DNA of 64,000 bases from SFWF01 sp045537915 (GCA_045537915.1 JAZSQK010000035.1:1-64000), one strand, 5' to 3'; counted from the stretch's first letter, positions 16,314-26,197 are shown. Made by a program: numbers and translations. Notes: generated by a model not told the origin, from the sequence alone.

Positions 16314-19300
16314 TTATTCAACATATTTTACATTATTTTTCCCAAATTTATCATACAATTCTTGTATGAGCTGTTCACTATAGTTTATCCACAGTTTTTC
16401 GGGGGCTAAAAGCCTCTTGGAATCCTTTCCTACTATATAAACAGGGCTGTTACCTTGGTGATTTGCAAGAACAGGTCTTATTATATCAAGGGTTTTATCA
16501 TCTATACTGTCTACCCTTATATATAGGCCCGATTTTACCGTCTTCTTCTGTATAGGCATATTTGCCTTTTCCTCGCCAACGGCAGAAAAGCTGTCAGCCA
16601 GAATCTCGGCAGGACGGTCCTCCCTTTCCTGAACCCTACCTGTAACAAGAAGTATACTTCCCGCCTTCAGAAGATGTCTTGCCTCACTGTAGGCTCTGGA
16701 AAATGCCGTTATGGAAATACTTCCGCTAATATCTTCTGCAACAATATTTGCCATTATACTGTCATTTCTGGTGGTTCTGGTCTTTACACTGTCAATAATT
16801 ACAACCGCCTTAATCTTTTGCGAGTCCTCTATCAAGCCGTTTTGTATATCGGATATTCTTGAAGCCTTAATCGAATGAGCATATCCCACATAGTCTTCAA
16901 GGGGATGCCCCGACAGATAAAGTCCCGTTGCTTCTTTTTCCATTGAAAGCTTAACGGCCGAGGGCATTTCCTCCATAGCCTCAAGCTTTACTGCTATCTC
17001 CTCAACCGAGTCGGAAAACAGATCGAGCTGACCTGCTCCGTAATATTTTCGGTTTTCTCCGACCGCAGAAAGAACGGAGTCTGCGCCATAAAGCATTGTA
17101 CGGCGGTTTACCTCAAGACCGTCCATAGCACCGCTTTTTATAAGTCCTTCAAGCGCACGGCGGTTGAAATCCTTACCTGAGTTGCGGTTGCAAAAATCAT
17201 ACATAGAGGTATACTTGCCCTCCTCCCTCTTTTTTATTAGGTTCTGGGTAAGCCCTTCTCCAAGATTTTTGATGGCCAGAAGTCCAAAACGGATTCCCTC
17301 TTGGCAAGGGGTAAAATGCTCCATACTCTCGTTAACATGGGGTGGGAGCACCCTTATGCCGAGTCTTGCGCACTCGTTTGTATAAAAGGCAATTTTATCT
17401 GTATCTTCCTGCATACTTGTCATCAGCGCCGACATATATTCCTTGGGATAATGGCATTTTAAATATGCAGTCTGATATGAAACAAAGGAATAAGCGGCGG
17501 CGTGGGACTTATTGAAGGCATATGAACTGAAGGCCGACATCTCATCAAATATCTTTTGAGCAGCGGCTTCACTGACGCCGTTATTAACCGCCCCTACACA
17601 TATAATATTTCCGTCCTTGTCCTTTTGTCCAAAAACAAAGGCCTCCCTCTCGCTCTTCATAACGTCGTGCTTTTTCTTACTCATGGCACGGCGCACGATA
17701 TCTGCCCTTCCGAGAGAATAACCCGCAAGAGTGCGGAATATCTGCATTACCTGCTCCTGATAAACAATACAGCCGTAGGTTACATCAAGAATATCCCGAA
17801 GCAAAGGGGTATCGTATTTTATATCCTCGGGATGATGTCGGTTATGGATATATTTAGGAATTGAGTCCATTGGACCGGGACGGTAGAGGGAAAGAATAGC
17901 CGTCAGGTCCTCTATCTTTTCGGGTCTGAACTGGCGAAGAACATTCTTCATTCCGTCAGATTCAAACTGGAATACACCGTCGGTAAAGCCTCCCGACATA
18001 AGCTCGTAGGTCTTCTTATCATCAAGAGGTATTTTTGTTATATCAAAAGAGGGATTAGTCTTTCTGACCGCATCCTCGGTGTTTCGGATAATCGTAAGGT
18101 TGCGAAGCCCCAAAAAGTCCATTTTTAAAAGTCCGAGTTCATCTAAAGCGGTCATTGTATACTGGGTAACCACCGACTCATCATTTACGGCAAGGGGCAC
18201 ATACTCATTTACCGCCCTGTCCGAAATAACAACACCTGCGGCGTGTGTAGAGGCGTGACGAGGCATACCCTCTACCTTTTTAGCCATATCAATCAGCTCT
18301 TTTACCTCGCTGTCGGCATCATATTCAGCCTTAAGCTCGGGAGAAACCTCCAAAGCCTTTTCTATGGTAATACCCAAAGCTCTTGGAACGAGCTTGGCAA
18401 TTTTATCGCAAAGGGCATAGGGCTTATCCAGGGCTCTGCCAACATCTCTGATAGCATTTCTTGCCGCCATTGTACCGAAGGTTACTATCTGGCTTACCCT
18501 GTCACTGCCGTATTTTTCAACCACATAATCTATTACTTTCTGGCGGTTTACATAGCAAAAGTCTATATCAAAGTCGGGCATAGAAACTCTTTCCGGATTT
18601 AAAAAGCGCTCAAAGAAGAGGTTATATTTAATAGGGTCAATGCCCGTTATGCCTATGCAGTATGCGGCAAGTGAACCTGCGCCCGAGCCTCTTCCGGGTC
18701 CTACCGGTATACCCGAGCCTTTTGCATAGTTCACAAAGTCCTGAACTATAAGGTAATAATCTACATAGCCCATTTTGTTAATGGTTTCAAGCTCATAATC
18801 AAGGCGTTCAACATATTCGTCCGACACAGAAGTACCGAAAATACGGTAAAGCCCCTCAAAGCATTTCTCTTTAAAGAACTCAAAGTGATCCTTATCTCCT
18901 ATATCAAAAACAGGAAGCTTGATTTTGCCGAACTCAAAGTCGAAATTGCAGCGCTCGGCTATTTTAACGGTATTTGCAACAGCTTCGGGAGTGTCAGCAA
19001 AAAGCTCTGCCATTTCTTCTCCCGATTTAAGATAAAACTCATCATTAGGAAATGCCAGAGGGTTTTCCTCCAGAACGGTTTTTCCTGTCTGTATGCAGAT
19101 AAGCACCTTCTGCATTTTAGCGTCCTCTTTTGTGACATAATGGGCGTCATTGGTCGCAACAAGGCCTATTCCCGTTTCCTTGGAAAGCTGTTTTATAAAG
19201 GGATTTATTCTTATCTGCTCGGCAAGGCCGTGATTCTGCAGTTCTAAAAAGAAGTTATTTTCTCCGAAAACATCTCTGAACCAGAGCGCCGCCTTTTTTG

Positions 19301-19760
19301 CCGCCTCATAATCATTGTTCATAAGGGCAGACGGTATTTCTCCCGCAAGACAGGCAGACATTGCAATAAGCCCCTCGTGATACTTTTCGAGAAGCTCCTT
19401 GTCAACCCTCGGCTTTGAATAAAAGCCCTCGGTAAAGGATAAGGAGACAAGCTTTATAAGATTTTTATAGCCCTGCTCATTCTCGCAAAGAAGAACGAGA
19501 TGGTTATACTTGTTGCCTGTTCCCTTTTCTTTATCAAATCGGCTTTTGGGCGCAACATAGACCTCGCAACCGATAATCGGCTTTATTCCTGCCTTTTTTG
19601 CCGCCTTATAAAAATCAACCGCACCGTACATTACACCGTGGTCGGTTACCGCAACGGCGGCTTGTCCCTGCTCTTTTACTGCAGCACAAAGTTCTTCTAT
19701 ACGACAGGCGCCGTCCAGAAGGCTGTACTCACTATGAAGATGCAGATGAACAAAATCCAT
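16314..19760 (-). CDS. dnaE: DNA polymerase III subunit alpha, DnaE type
   Basis: A 1148-residue replicative polymerase. An N-terminal PHP domain starts HLHLHSEYSLLDGACR (5-20). The palm contains PDFDIDF (395-401) with two catalytic aspartates, and the finger/thumb region contains DVTYGCIVYQEQVMQI. A C-terminal OB-fold lies near 970-1060. This is DnaE1-like in length rather than PolC, which would have an inserted exonuclease. The gene starts 1 nt after the whiA stop and shares its ribosome site with the end of whiA. Confidence 0.97.
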   Translation of the reverse strand: MDFVHLHLHSEYSLLDGACRIEELCAAVKEQGQAAVAVTDHGVMYGAVDFYKAAKKAGIKPIIGCEVYVAPKSRFDKEKGTGNKYNHLVLLCENEQGYKNLIKLVSLSFTEGFYSKPRVDKELLEKYHEGLIAMSACLAGEIPSALMNNDYEAAKKAALWFRDVFGENNFFLELQNHGLAEQIRINPFIKQLSKETGIGLVATNDAHYVTKEDAKMQKVLICIQTGKTVLEENPLAFPNDEFYLKSGEEMAELFADTPEAVANTVKIAERCNFDFEFGKIKLPVFDIGDKDHFEFFKEKCFEGLYRIFGTSVSDEYVERLDYELETINKMGYVDYYLIVQDFVNYAKGSGIPVGPGRGSGAGSLAAYCIGITGIDPIKYNLFFERFLNPERVSMPDFDIDFCYVNRQKVIDYVVEKYGSDRVSQIVTFGTMAARNAIRDVGRALDKPYALCDKIAKLVPRALGITIEKALEVSPELKAEYDADSEVKELIDMAKKVEGMPRHASTHAAGVVISDRAVNEYVPLAVNDESVVTQYTMTALDELGLLKMDFLGLRNLTIIRNTEDAVRKTNPSFDITKIPLDDKKTYELMSGGFTDGVFQFESDGMKNVLRQFRPEKIEDLTAILSLYRPGPMDSIPKYIHNRHHPEDIKYDTPLLRDILDVTYGCIVYQEQVMQIFRTLAGYSLGRADIVRRAMSKKKHDVMKSEREAFVFGQKDKDGNIICVGAVNNGVSEAAAQKIFDEMSAFSSYAFNKSHAAAYSFVSYQTAYLKCHYPKEYMSALMTSMQEDTDKIAFYTNECARLGIRVLPPHVNESMEHFTPCQEGIRFGLLAIKNLGEGLTQNLIKKREEGKYTSMYDFCNRNSGKDFNRRALEGLIKSGAMDGLEVNRRTMLYGADSVLSAVGENRKYYGAGQLDLFSDSVEEIAVKLEAMEEMPSAVKLSMEKEATGLYLSGHPLEDYVGYAHSIKASRISDIQNGLIEDSQKIKAVVIIDSVKTRTTRNDSIMANIVAEDISGSISITAFSRAYSEARHLLKAGSILLVTGRVQEREDRPAEILADSFSAVGEEKANMPIQKKTVKSGLYIRVDSIDDKTLDIIRPVLANHQGNSPVYIVGKDSKRLLAPEKLWINYSEQLIQELYDKFGKNNVKYVE

Positions 19761-19761
19761 A

Positions 19762-20655
19762 TTATTTTACCTCTTTCGAGATTTCTGTAATTCTTTTAAA
19801 ACGGTGGCTGAGTCCCGACCTTGTAAGTCGGTTCCCCGTCAATCGACATAACTCTGCAAGTGATGAGTCGGGGTTTTCAAGTCTTAGGGTTGCCGCCTCG
19901 TACAGTTCCTCGGGCAAAAGCTCAAGTCTGCCCGATTCTTTTAGCTTTTTAATGGCTTTTGTTTGGGCAAAGGCGGCGTTGGCGCTCTTTAATATGTTAG
20001 AGGTTTCACAGTTATTTTCTCTGTTGCTTTTATTTCGGACACTTTTGTATATTTTAACATTTATAAGATTTAAGGTCTCGTTAGGCGCTCCCATAAGGGT
20101 CAAAAGGTCCTCGAGCATTGTGCTGTCCTTTATATAGACCAGATATTTACCTGCCCTGTGGGTTATCCTTGAAACTATACCCTTCAAGGACAAAAGCTCG
20201 GCAAAATCCCTCGCCGTTTGCTCACTTTTGAAAGAAAAATCAATTCTGTATTCCTTTTCGGGATCGGACATTGAACCGCCAGACAAAAATGCACCTCTGA
20301 CAAAGGCGCCGATACTTCCCTCATTTTTCAAGGGAAAATCAAAAACAGAAAGAGGCTTGTCCTGTTTTGCTTTGTAACGGTACAATATCCTTTTTCGGTC
20401 GGCCGAAGAGGCAATCTCAACGCAAAAGGTCGGGCGGCTTGTCCCACCCTTTCGAATATCGGTAATTATATCAAATCCGAGCCTTAAAAGACTGCAAAAG
20501 CATTCTGCTACCTCTTTGCTGCCTGTCTGGAGAATAATTTTATCAAAAGAAAACTCTCTGCAGGGCAAAAGCATTCCCAGACACTGCGGCAATACCGTTT
20601 CGGTCGAGGGCCTTTTAAGAGATAACTGCTGCTTTAATTCAGACGAAAAAGACAT
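19762..20655 (-). CDS. whiA: DNA-binding protein WhiA
   Basis: A 297-residue regulator with an N-terminal LAGLIDADG-like domain (about 1-200) and a C-terminal HTH ending SSLAELCRLTGNRLTRSGLSHRFKRI, diagnostic of WhiA. In actinobacteria it controls sporulation septation; in Bacillota it affects division and chromosome segregation. It is coupled to dnaE. In most Bacillota it follows rapZ and yvcK, which are missing here. Confidence 0.95.
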   Translation of the reverse strand: MSFSSELKQQLSLKRPSTETVLPQCLGMLLPCREFSFDKIILQTGSKEVAECFCSLLRLGFDIITDIRKGGTSRPTFCVEIASSADRKRILYRYKAKQDKPLSVFDFPLKNEGSIGAFVRGAFLSGGSMSDPEKEYRIDFSFKSEQTARDFAELLSLKGIVSRITHRAGKYLVYIKDSTMLEDLLTLMGAPNETLNLINVKIYKSVRNKSNRENNCETSNILKSANAAFAQTKAIKKLKESGRLELLPEELYEAATLRLENPDSSLAELCRLTGNRLTRSGLSHRFKRITEISKEVK

Positions 20656-20659
20656 TTTC

Positions 20660-21562
20660 TTACTCCAGATAAATTACTTCGGTTTCAAGTTTTACGCCTT
20701 TTTTCTCCAGAACGATACGCTTTATTTCTTCTATAAGGTTCAGCACATCGCTGCAGGTGGCGTTATCCTTATTTATGACAAAACCTGCGTGTTTTTCACT
20801 AACCTCGGCGCCGCCGACACTAAATCCCTTGAGTTTGCACTCATCAATAAGCGCAGCCGCAAAATACCCCTCGGGTCTTTTAAAGGTGCTTCCTGCGCTG
20901 GGGAAATTAAGAGGCTGTGACGCCTTTCTTTTTGCCATCAGGGTTTCCATTGTTTCGGTTATTTCTTTTTTATCCGCCTTTTTAAGCGAGAAAACGGCAC
21001 CTGTAATTATTTCTGTATTAGATACAAAAACACTCTTTCGGTAGCCGAAGTCAAGTTCTTTTGTAACCCTTGTTATTTCGTTTTGCTTGTCATCAAGGCT
21101 ACAGACCTTTTCGATAACCTGCGCCATTTCTCCGCCGTATGCTCCTGCGTTCATATAGACCGCACCGCCTACACTACCCGGTATTCCGTAGGCAAACTCA
21201 AGTCCCCCAAGGCTGTTGTCCCTTGCAAAAAGGCAGACCGCCGTAAGAGAAGCTCCCGCTGCGGCAAAAATATGGGTTTCATCAAGAAGGCTTATTTCCT
21301 TCATGGAAAGGGTTGATATTACAGGATCGGCTATTCCGTTATCACTGACAAGAAGATTGCTGCCGTTGCCGATAACAACAGGCTTTTTATCCTCTTCTTT
21401 CATAAGTTCAAGAACTTGTTTTAATTCACAAAGGCTTTTGGGCAAAACAAAGCAGTCTGCACAGCCACCTATTTTAAATGAGGTGTGCGCCGACATAGGT
21501 TCATTTACTCTTATCTCGATACCGAGATTGTCTATAGCCTTTTTTATATCGGGATTAAACAT
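20660..21562 (-). CDS. murB: UDP-N-acetylenolpyruvoylglucosamine reductase
   Basis: A 300-residue FAD enzyme making UDP-MurNAc, an early cytoplasmic step of peptidoglycan synthesis. The FAD-binding segment NEPMSAHTSFKIGGCADCF and VVIGNGSNLLVSDNGI are typical, as is GIPGSVGGAVYMNAGAYG. The catalytic serine lies in FPSAGSTFKRP. The ribosome site is GGAGTGGG. It lies 4 nt ahead of whiA. Confidence 0.96.
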   Translation of the reverse strand: MFNPDIKKAIDNLGIEIRVNEPMSAHTSFKIGGCADCFVLPKSLCELKQVLELMKEEDKKPVVIGNGSNLLVSDNGIADPVISTLSMKEISLLDETHIFAAAGASLTAVCLFARDNSLGGLEFAYGIPGSVGGAVYMNAGAYGGEMAQVIEKVCSLDDKQNEITRVTKELDFGYRKSVFVSNTEIITGAVFSLKKADKKEITETMETLMAKRKASQPLNFPSAGSTFKRPEGYFAAALIDECKLKGFSVGGAEVSEKHAGFVINKDNATCSDVLNLIEEIKRIVLEKKGVKLETEVIYLE

Positions 21563-21579
21563 ATACCCACTCCGAAGAT

Positions 21580-22533
21580 TTATTTTTTATAAAGTCTGTC
21601 GAGAAAAGCTGCGCCGATAATACCCGCATCGTTGCCGAGTTTTGCGGTAACAACATAATCCTTATCGGTACCGCCGTAAACGCCCTGCTTTACAAGCTCG
21701 TTAACAGGTCTTGTAAGGTTCTCCTTTTCTCCCGAAACTCCTCCGCCGATACAAACTACGTCGGGACGGAAAATATTTACCATATCGGTTACTCCCACCG
21801 CTATATACTTAAAATAATTGTTTACAACCGCAGTTGCAGCCGCATCCTTTTTTCTCCATGCATCGAAGGCGGTAAGGCCGTTGACCTTATCGATATTTCC
21901 GTCGCATACCTTCCACATTTCACTTGAAAGGTTTTCCTTCATTGCCTTTTTTGTCTGGCGGATAAGGGCAGATGCCGAAGCGTAGGCCTCCCAACAGCCC
22001 CGTCTTCCGCAGGTGCAAGGCTCACCATCCATTGAAATTATCGTGTGTCCAAGCTCTGCGCCGTCATAGGTGCTGCCCGAATAAATCTCGGAATTGATTA
22101 TTACTCCGCCGCCTACTCCTGTGCCGAGGGTTATTGCGATAAAATTCTCGGTGCCCTTCCCTGCTCCAGCCAGAAATTCTCCGTATGCAGCGGCATTTGC
22201 ATCATTTTCAAGATTAAATTCAAGCCCAGTTCGCTCTTTCATCAGTTTGGATAGCTCGACATCGTGAAACTGAAGGTTATTGGCAAATTTTATTACCTTT
22301 TTTACGGGATCGACAGAGCCGGGAGCTCCTATTCCCGCAACACTTATATCATCAATCTTAATTCCTGCATTTTTGACCGCTATAAATACTGCGGTTGCCA
22401 TATCGTCTGCTATTCTTTCTGCAGGGCGGGGTGAGTTTGTCTTTACCTTTCCCTTGCCGAGAATGTTAAAATTATCGTCAACGACACCTGCAACGATATT
22501 TGTTCCGCCTAAATCTATTCCCAATCTGTACAT
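21580..22533 (-). CDS. glcK: ROK family glucokinase
   Basis: A 317-residue sugar kinase. It has the N-terminal ATP motif LGIDLGGTNIVAGVVD and the ROK zinc motif CTCGRRGCWEAYAS; the ENDANAAAYGE segment carries the catalytic aspartate. Glucose is the probable substrate. The ATG at 22533 lies 6 nt after GGAGG; a TTG five codons upstream is in frame but overlaps that site. A glucokinase between hprK and murB links carbon sensing with glycolysis (pfkA in the same operon). Confidence 0.93.
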   Translation of the reverse strand: MYRLGIDLGGTNIVAGVVDDNFNILGKGKVKTNSPRPAERIADDMATAVFIAVKNAGIKIDDISVAGIGAPGSVDPVKKVIKFANNLQFHDVELSKLMKERTGLEFNLENDANAAAYGEFLAGAGKGTENFIAITLGTGVGGGVIINSEIYSGSTYDGAELGHTIISMDGEPCTCGRRGCWEAYASASALIRQTKKAMKENLSSEMWKVCDGNIDKVNGLTAFDAWRKKDAAATAVVNNYFKYIAVGVTDMVNIFRPDVVCIGGGVSGEKENLTRPVNELVKQGVYGGTDKDYVVTAKLGNDAGIIGAAFLDRLYKK

Positions 22534-22556
22534 TATTTGCCTCCGCAAGTTTTGCC

Positions 22557-23516
22557 TTAAAATGCCTCTACTTCTTCACTCTTTATCTCAGAAGCGTCAT
22601 CTGACATTCCTAGTCTGCTAAGCAGGTCTGCTGCGGCATTGTAGCCCAGCTTCTTCTGACGGTTGTTCATCGCCGCTACCTCTATAATTACCGCAAGATT
22701 TCTTCCGGGCTTTACAGGAATTGTAACCGAAGGGATTGAAAGTCCGAGAATTTCGGTCGTCTGCTCCTCAAGGCCCATTCTGTCATACGCCTTTTCACTA
22801 TCCCAAGGCTCTATATTTATAATAAAGTCTATTTTCTCGGTAAGCTTTACGGCGCCCACACCGAAAATTCTGCTGACATTAACTATACCTATTCCACGAA
22901 GCTCAATAAAATGTCTTATGTTGCTCGGCGCCGCTCCGACAAGTGATTTGCTCGACACACGGCGTATTTCTACCGCATCGTCGGCAATAAGTCTATGTCC
23001 CCTCTTTACAAGCTCAATGGCTGTTTCGGATTTACCGACTCCGCTTTCTCCAAGCAAAAGGATTCCCTCGCCGTATACCTCGACCAGAACACCGTGACGG
23101 GTAATTCTGGGAGCAAGAGCAAGATTTAAGAAGGCTATGAGCGCCGCCATAAATGCCGAGGTTGCCTCCTCGGTTCGAAGAAGCGGAACTGAGTATTTCT
23201 CTGCCGCCTCCTTAAAGCCCTCAAGCTCAAGGTTTCTTGAAATTATTACTGCTGCGGGTTTCTTTGAGAAAAAGGTATCTACAAGCTCTGAATACTTTTC
23301 TCCCTCAAATTGCTTGATATAGCTCTCCTCTGCCTTGCCGACAATCTGTATACGGGTATTGTCAAAAAACTCATAATAGCCGCCGAGCTGCATACCCGGT
23401 CGATTTATATCATTATTGCTGATTTTTATCATCTCAGCTTCACAAGGAAGATAGACTGTTTCTAGGGCTAATTCCTTTATTATTCTCGATAATTCCACGG
23501 TATATTCTGTAGACAT
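22557..23516 (-). CDS. hprK: HPr kinase/phosphorylase
   Basis: A 319-residue bifunctional enzyme that phosphorylates Ser46 of HPr in response to glycolytic intermediates, the central signal for carbon catabolite control in Bacillota. The N-terminal regulatory domain is followed by the kinase domain with Walker A GESGVGKSE (156-164), the conserved H141 and the ELRGIGIVNV HprK signature. First gene of the hprK-glcK-murB-whiA-dnaE-pfkA operon. The upstream region is very AT-rich with several overlapping TATAAT-like boxes, so no single promoter can be assigned. Confidence 0.96.
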   Translation of the reverse strand: MSTEYTVELSRIIKELALETVYLPCEAEMIKISNNDINRPGMQLGGYYEFFDNTRIQIVGKAEESYIKQFEGEKYSELVDTFFSKKPAAVIISRNLELEGFKEAAEKYSVPLLRTEEATSAFMAALIAFLNLALAPRITRHGVLVEVYGEGILLLGESGVGKSETAIELVKRGHRLIADDAVEIRRVSSKSLVGAAPSNIRHFIELRGIGIVNVSRIFGVGAVKLTEKIDFIINIEPWDSEKAYDRMGLEEQTTEILGLSIPSVTIPVKPGRNLAVIIEVAAMNNRQKKLGYNAAADLLSRLGMSDDASEIKSEEVEAF

Positions 23517-23601
23517 ATTTTTCCAACCGCCTTTATTTTATATTTGTTCTATTATATTATATATTATAATCGTCAATTTTAAAAGATTTTTTTGTTTTTT
23601 C

Positions 23602-23630
23602 TTGATAAAAACAGTGTAAAGACTTATAAT
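23602..23630 (+). promoter_or_regulatory. Promoter of the plus-strand glycosyltransferase
   Basis: TTGATA (23602-23607), a 17-bp spacer and TATAAT (23625-23630). Confidence 0.8.
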
Positions 23631-23669
23631 TTAGAGTAATATTATGTGTTTTAACAAAGGGGGCATCTT

Positions 23670-24791
23670 GTGAATCAAAATAAAAACAACCCTCAAAATA
23701 CTATATGTTTTGTGACCAGTTCTCTGCAAGGCGGTGGCGCACAAAGAGTTTTAGTAAATATTGCAAATTGTTTTGCACAAGACGGATGGGAAACACACAT
23801 TATCTGCTTTGTCTCCCAAAACCTACCCTCTTTGTATTCAGTTAATAACTTAGTAAAAATTCACCATCTGCCACGGGGATATACAATCAAAGATAAAATT
23901 GTTCCCGAATGCACAAAAATGCTAACAAGACTAATAAAAGAAATTTCACCAAACATATTAATTCCTTTTTTAATGCCTATAACCGCATATGCATTTTCAG
24001 CGGCGAAAAAACTCGGAATAAAAATAATCGTAAGTGAACGCAATGACCCTGTTCGCACTCCAACAGATCCATATTGGAGAAAACAGCGAGATTATATTTT
24101 TGCACATGCTGATGGGTGTGTATTTCAAACACAAAGAGCATCTGAATATTTTAATAAAAGCAGTTCTTCAATCCACGCTATCATTATGAATCCAATAGAT
24201 TTATCAAACGCACGTAACGACATAGTAAAGGCAACCGAACGCAGTCATAGAATTGTTTGTGTCGGCAAGTATGAGCCTCAGAAAAATCTGGATTTCCTAT
24301 TAGATGTATTTAATGAATTTTTACAAACTCATCCCGACTATAGTTTAGAAATATATGGAAATGATTACCACCGCCGCCGTCTGTTGCTAAAACAAAAAGC
24401 AATAGCCTTAGGAATTGAAAACAAAGTTCATTTAAACGATGCACGTCCTGACATCTTTGATGTCATATATGATGCCAGAATGTGTGTATTGCCATCCAAA
24501 TACGAAGGTATGCCCAACGCCCTGATTGAAAGCGTATCATTAGGTATTCCCAGTATTGCCAGTGACTGCCCTGCATACGGTGGTCGTCAGATTGTTTCGC
24601 ACGGAGAAAACGGGTTTTTGTTACCTGTGGACGATAAGAAGGAGTTTTTGTGCAAGATGACTCTTCTTGCCGATAACGACGAATTAGCTGACAAATTTAC
24701 CCTCGAAGGCAGAAAAATAAAAAATAAATTTGATATTGGCCAAATTTATTCTCTCTGGAAAAATCTTGTTTGCGATGTTCTCGGGTTTTAA
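23670..24791 (+). CDS. GT4-family glycosyltransferase
   Basis: A 373-residue GT-B protein. The N-terminal TSSLQGGGAQRVLVNIAN glycine-rich loop and the C-terminal KYEPQKNLDFLLDVF and EGMPNALIES motifs place it in GT4 (retaining, nucleotide-sugar donor). It has no membrane span. Sugar and acceptor are unknown; the neighbours suggest a cell-surface polysaccharide. The start is GTG with AAAGGGGG upstream. It is transcribed alone, opposite to the rest of the glycan cluster, and is richer in AAA/AAT/TTA codons than the hprK operon beside it. Confidence 0.9.
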   Translation: MNQNKNNPQNTICFVTSSLQGGGAQRVLVNIANCFAQDGWETHIICFVSQNLPSLYSVNNLVKIHHLPRGYTIKDKIVPECTKMLTRLIKEISPNILIPFLMPITAYAFSAAKKLGIKIIVSERNDPVRTPTDPYWRKQRDYIFAHADGCVFQTQRASEYFNKSSSSIHAIIMNPIDLSNARNDIVKATERSHRIVCVGKYEPQKNLDFLLDVFNEFLQTHPDYSLEIYGNDYHRRRLLLKQKAIALGIENKVHLNDARPDIFDVIYDARMCVLPSKYEGMPNALIESVSLGIPSIASDCPAYGGRQIVSHGENGFLLPVDDKKEFLCKMTLLADNDELADKFTLEGRKIKNKFDIGQIYSLWKNLVCDVLGF

Positions 24792-24815
24792 TGTTTCATA
24801 ATGTATTATTACAAG

Positions 24816-24858
24816 TTAACGGGGCTGTCACGCTAAATTAGCGTGACAGCCCCGTTAA
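24816..24858. terminator. Perfect 21-bp inverted repeat between convergent genes
   Basis: Arms 24816-24836 and 24838-24858 are exact reverse complements around a single A. There is no good T tract, so termination would rest on the very stable stem. It lies between the converging GT4 and ATP-grasp genes. Confidence 0.7.
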
Positions 24859-24883
24859 AGCATTTTAGAGCATAAAGACATAA

Positions 24884-26197
24884 CTACTTCATAATACTTC
24901 CGTAAAACGCATCATATTCTGCCGGAACAAATCTATCTCTGCCTCCACCAGAAAAAAATGTAAATTCCCCAAAATAGAATCTGTCGCAATCCCCCATCAT
25001 GTCGATCCTGACATGTTTAAACTCCGCCGAAAGTTTTTCGACAATATCAACCATTTTATCAAAGTAAGATGGTTTTTGATATTTATGTGTTCCTCGTTCA
25101 TAACCGAAAGAGAAAGGAAGTTCAGTAAACCTCTTATCCACTATCGCCTGATACGGCTCCCCGTTATCATTTTCTTTTTTAAGTTCATTTACGACAGCAA
25201 CAAACTCTATTCTTCCATCAAAACAAAAAAACTTATAATCAGTTAAATCAGGAATAAATTCCGTTATCAAAAAGTCATTCCAAAAGGAATATACAGGCTC
25301 ATTTTTATACAATCCGTAATGAATATTTTTTATATAGCCGATAACCCTGTTTATAACATGCCTGTTATATTTTGATTTGTCTTCAATAATAAGGTTGAAT
25401 CCACTTGAATTAGTGGGCTTTATTACAAACCTATCGGGTAAAAAATCCCAAAGCTTTTTTGAGATTTTTCGTTTTGTAAAGCCAAACATTTCAGGAAGTA
25501 AATTCCCATATCCTTTTTTATGTAAATGCTTTCGAACCCGAAATTTATCTACATATTTCCGATATTTTTTATATGCCGGTAAAGTCTTGGCATGGTTAAT
25601 TTTTTCATTATATGTATTTGGGATGGCCGGCAACACATATCCCCATTCTTTTTCAAACGCAGCATTTACTCTTTTTGTGCGATTGATAAATGCATCAACA
25701 ATTTCATATGGCTTCATCTGAGCAAATAATGTTTTGCTTTGTATATAATGCTTTGGATAAAAGTCCAAAGCATATTTTTTCTCAAGAAAATCAATCATAA
25801 ATTCTGAGGCTTTATCAATTTCCTGAGAAACAAATATGTGTTTTTTATAGCCAAAATTATTTCCGAGTTTAATTTGCATTATTTTAGTTTTTGCATAATC
25901 GGCAAATAAACAAGCATTTATGTCGGCTTCAAATGCAAAAACAGCATTTGGCTTAATTATCCTTAACATCGAAATAAAAACTTTTCGACTTTGCGCAGTT
26001 TGTTGCATAGATGCGCTGTATAGATTTACTTTTTTAGAAAAGCTTTTCTGTGCATTTGTGAAAATTTCATCTTTAGCTATTACCGATATTTTAATGTCCC
26101 TTTTAGCCTGATAGTTAATCAACTTTATTAAAAAGCCATTATCTTCATTCAAATTGGATATTATATAACAGATTTTTCCCAAGCCTTTAGGCTTCAT
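24884..26197 (-). CDS. TupA-like ATP-grasp protein with a GT-B-like N-terminus
   Basis: A 437-residue protein. The C-terminal part (about 215-435) matches TupA-like ATP-grasp enzymes: DKFRVRKHLHKKGYGNLLP, RFVIKPTNSSGFNLII, DYKFFCFDGRIEFVAV, and the metal-binding VRIDMMGDCDRFYFGEFTFF. TupA was named from teichuronopeptide synthesis, where an amino acid or peptide is attached to a polymer. The N-terminal 130 residues (ICYIISNLNEDNGFLIKLINY) look like the N-terminal half of a GT4 enzyme without its donor-binding half. The ATG at 26197 is chosen on AGAGGTG spacing; a GTG three codons upstream is in frame. Confidence 0.75.
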   Translation of the reverse strand: MKPKGLGKICYIISNLNEDNGFLIKLINYQAKRDIKISVIAKDEIFTNAQKSFSKKVNLYSASMQQTAQSRKVFISMLRIIKPNAVFAFEADINACLFADYAKTKIMQIKLGNNFGYKKHIFVSQEIDKASEFMIDFLEKKYALDFYPKHYIQSKTLFAQMKPYEIVDAFINRTKRVNAAFEKEWGYVLPAIPNTYNEKINHAKTLPAYKKYRKYVDKFRVRKHLHKKGYGNLLPEMFGFTKRKISKKLWDFLPDRFVIKPTNSSGFNLIIEDKSKYNRHVINRVIGYIKNIHYGLYKNEPVYSFWNDFLITEFIPDLTDYKFFCFDGRIEFVAVVNELKKENDNGEPYQAIVDKRFTELPFSFGYERGTHKYQKPSYFDKMVDIVEKLSAEFKHVRIDMMGDCDRFYFGEFTFFSGGGRDRFVPAEYDAFYGSIMK

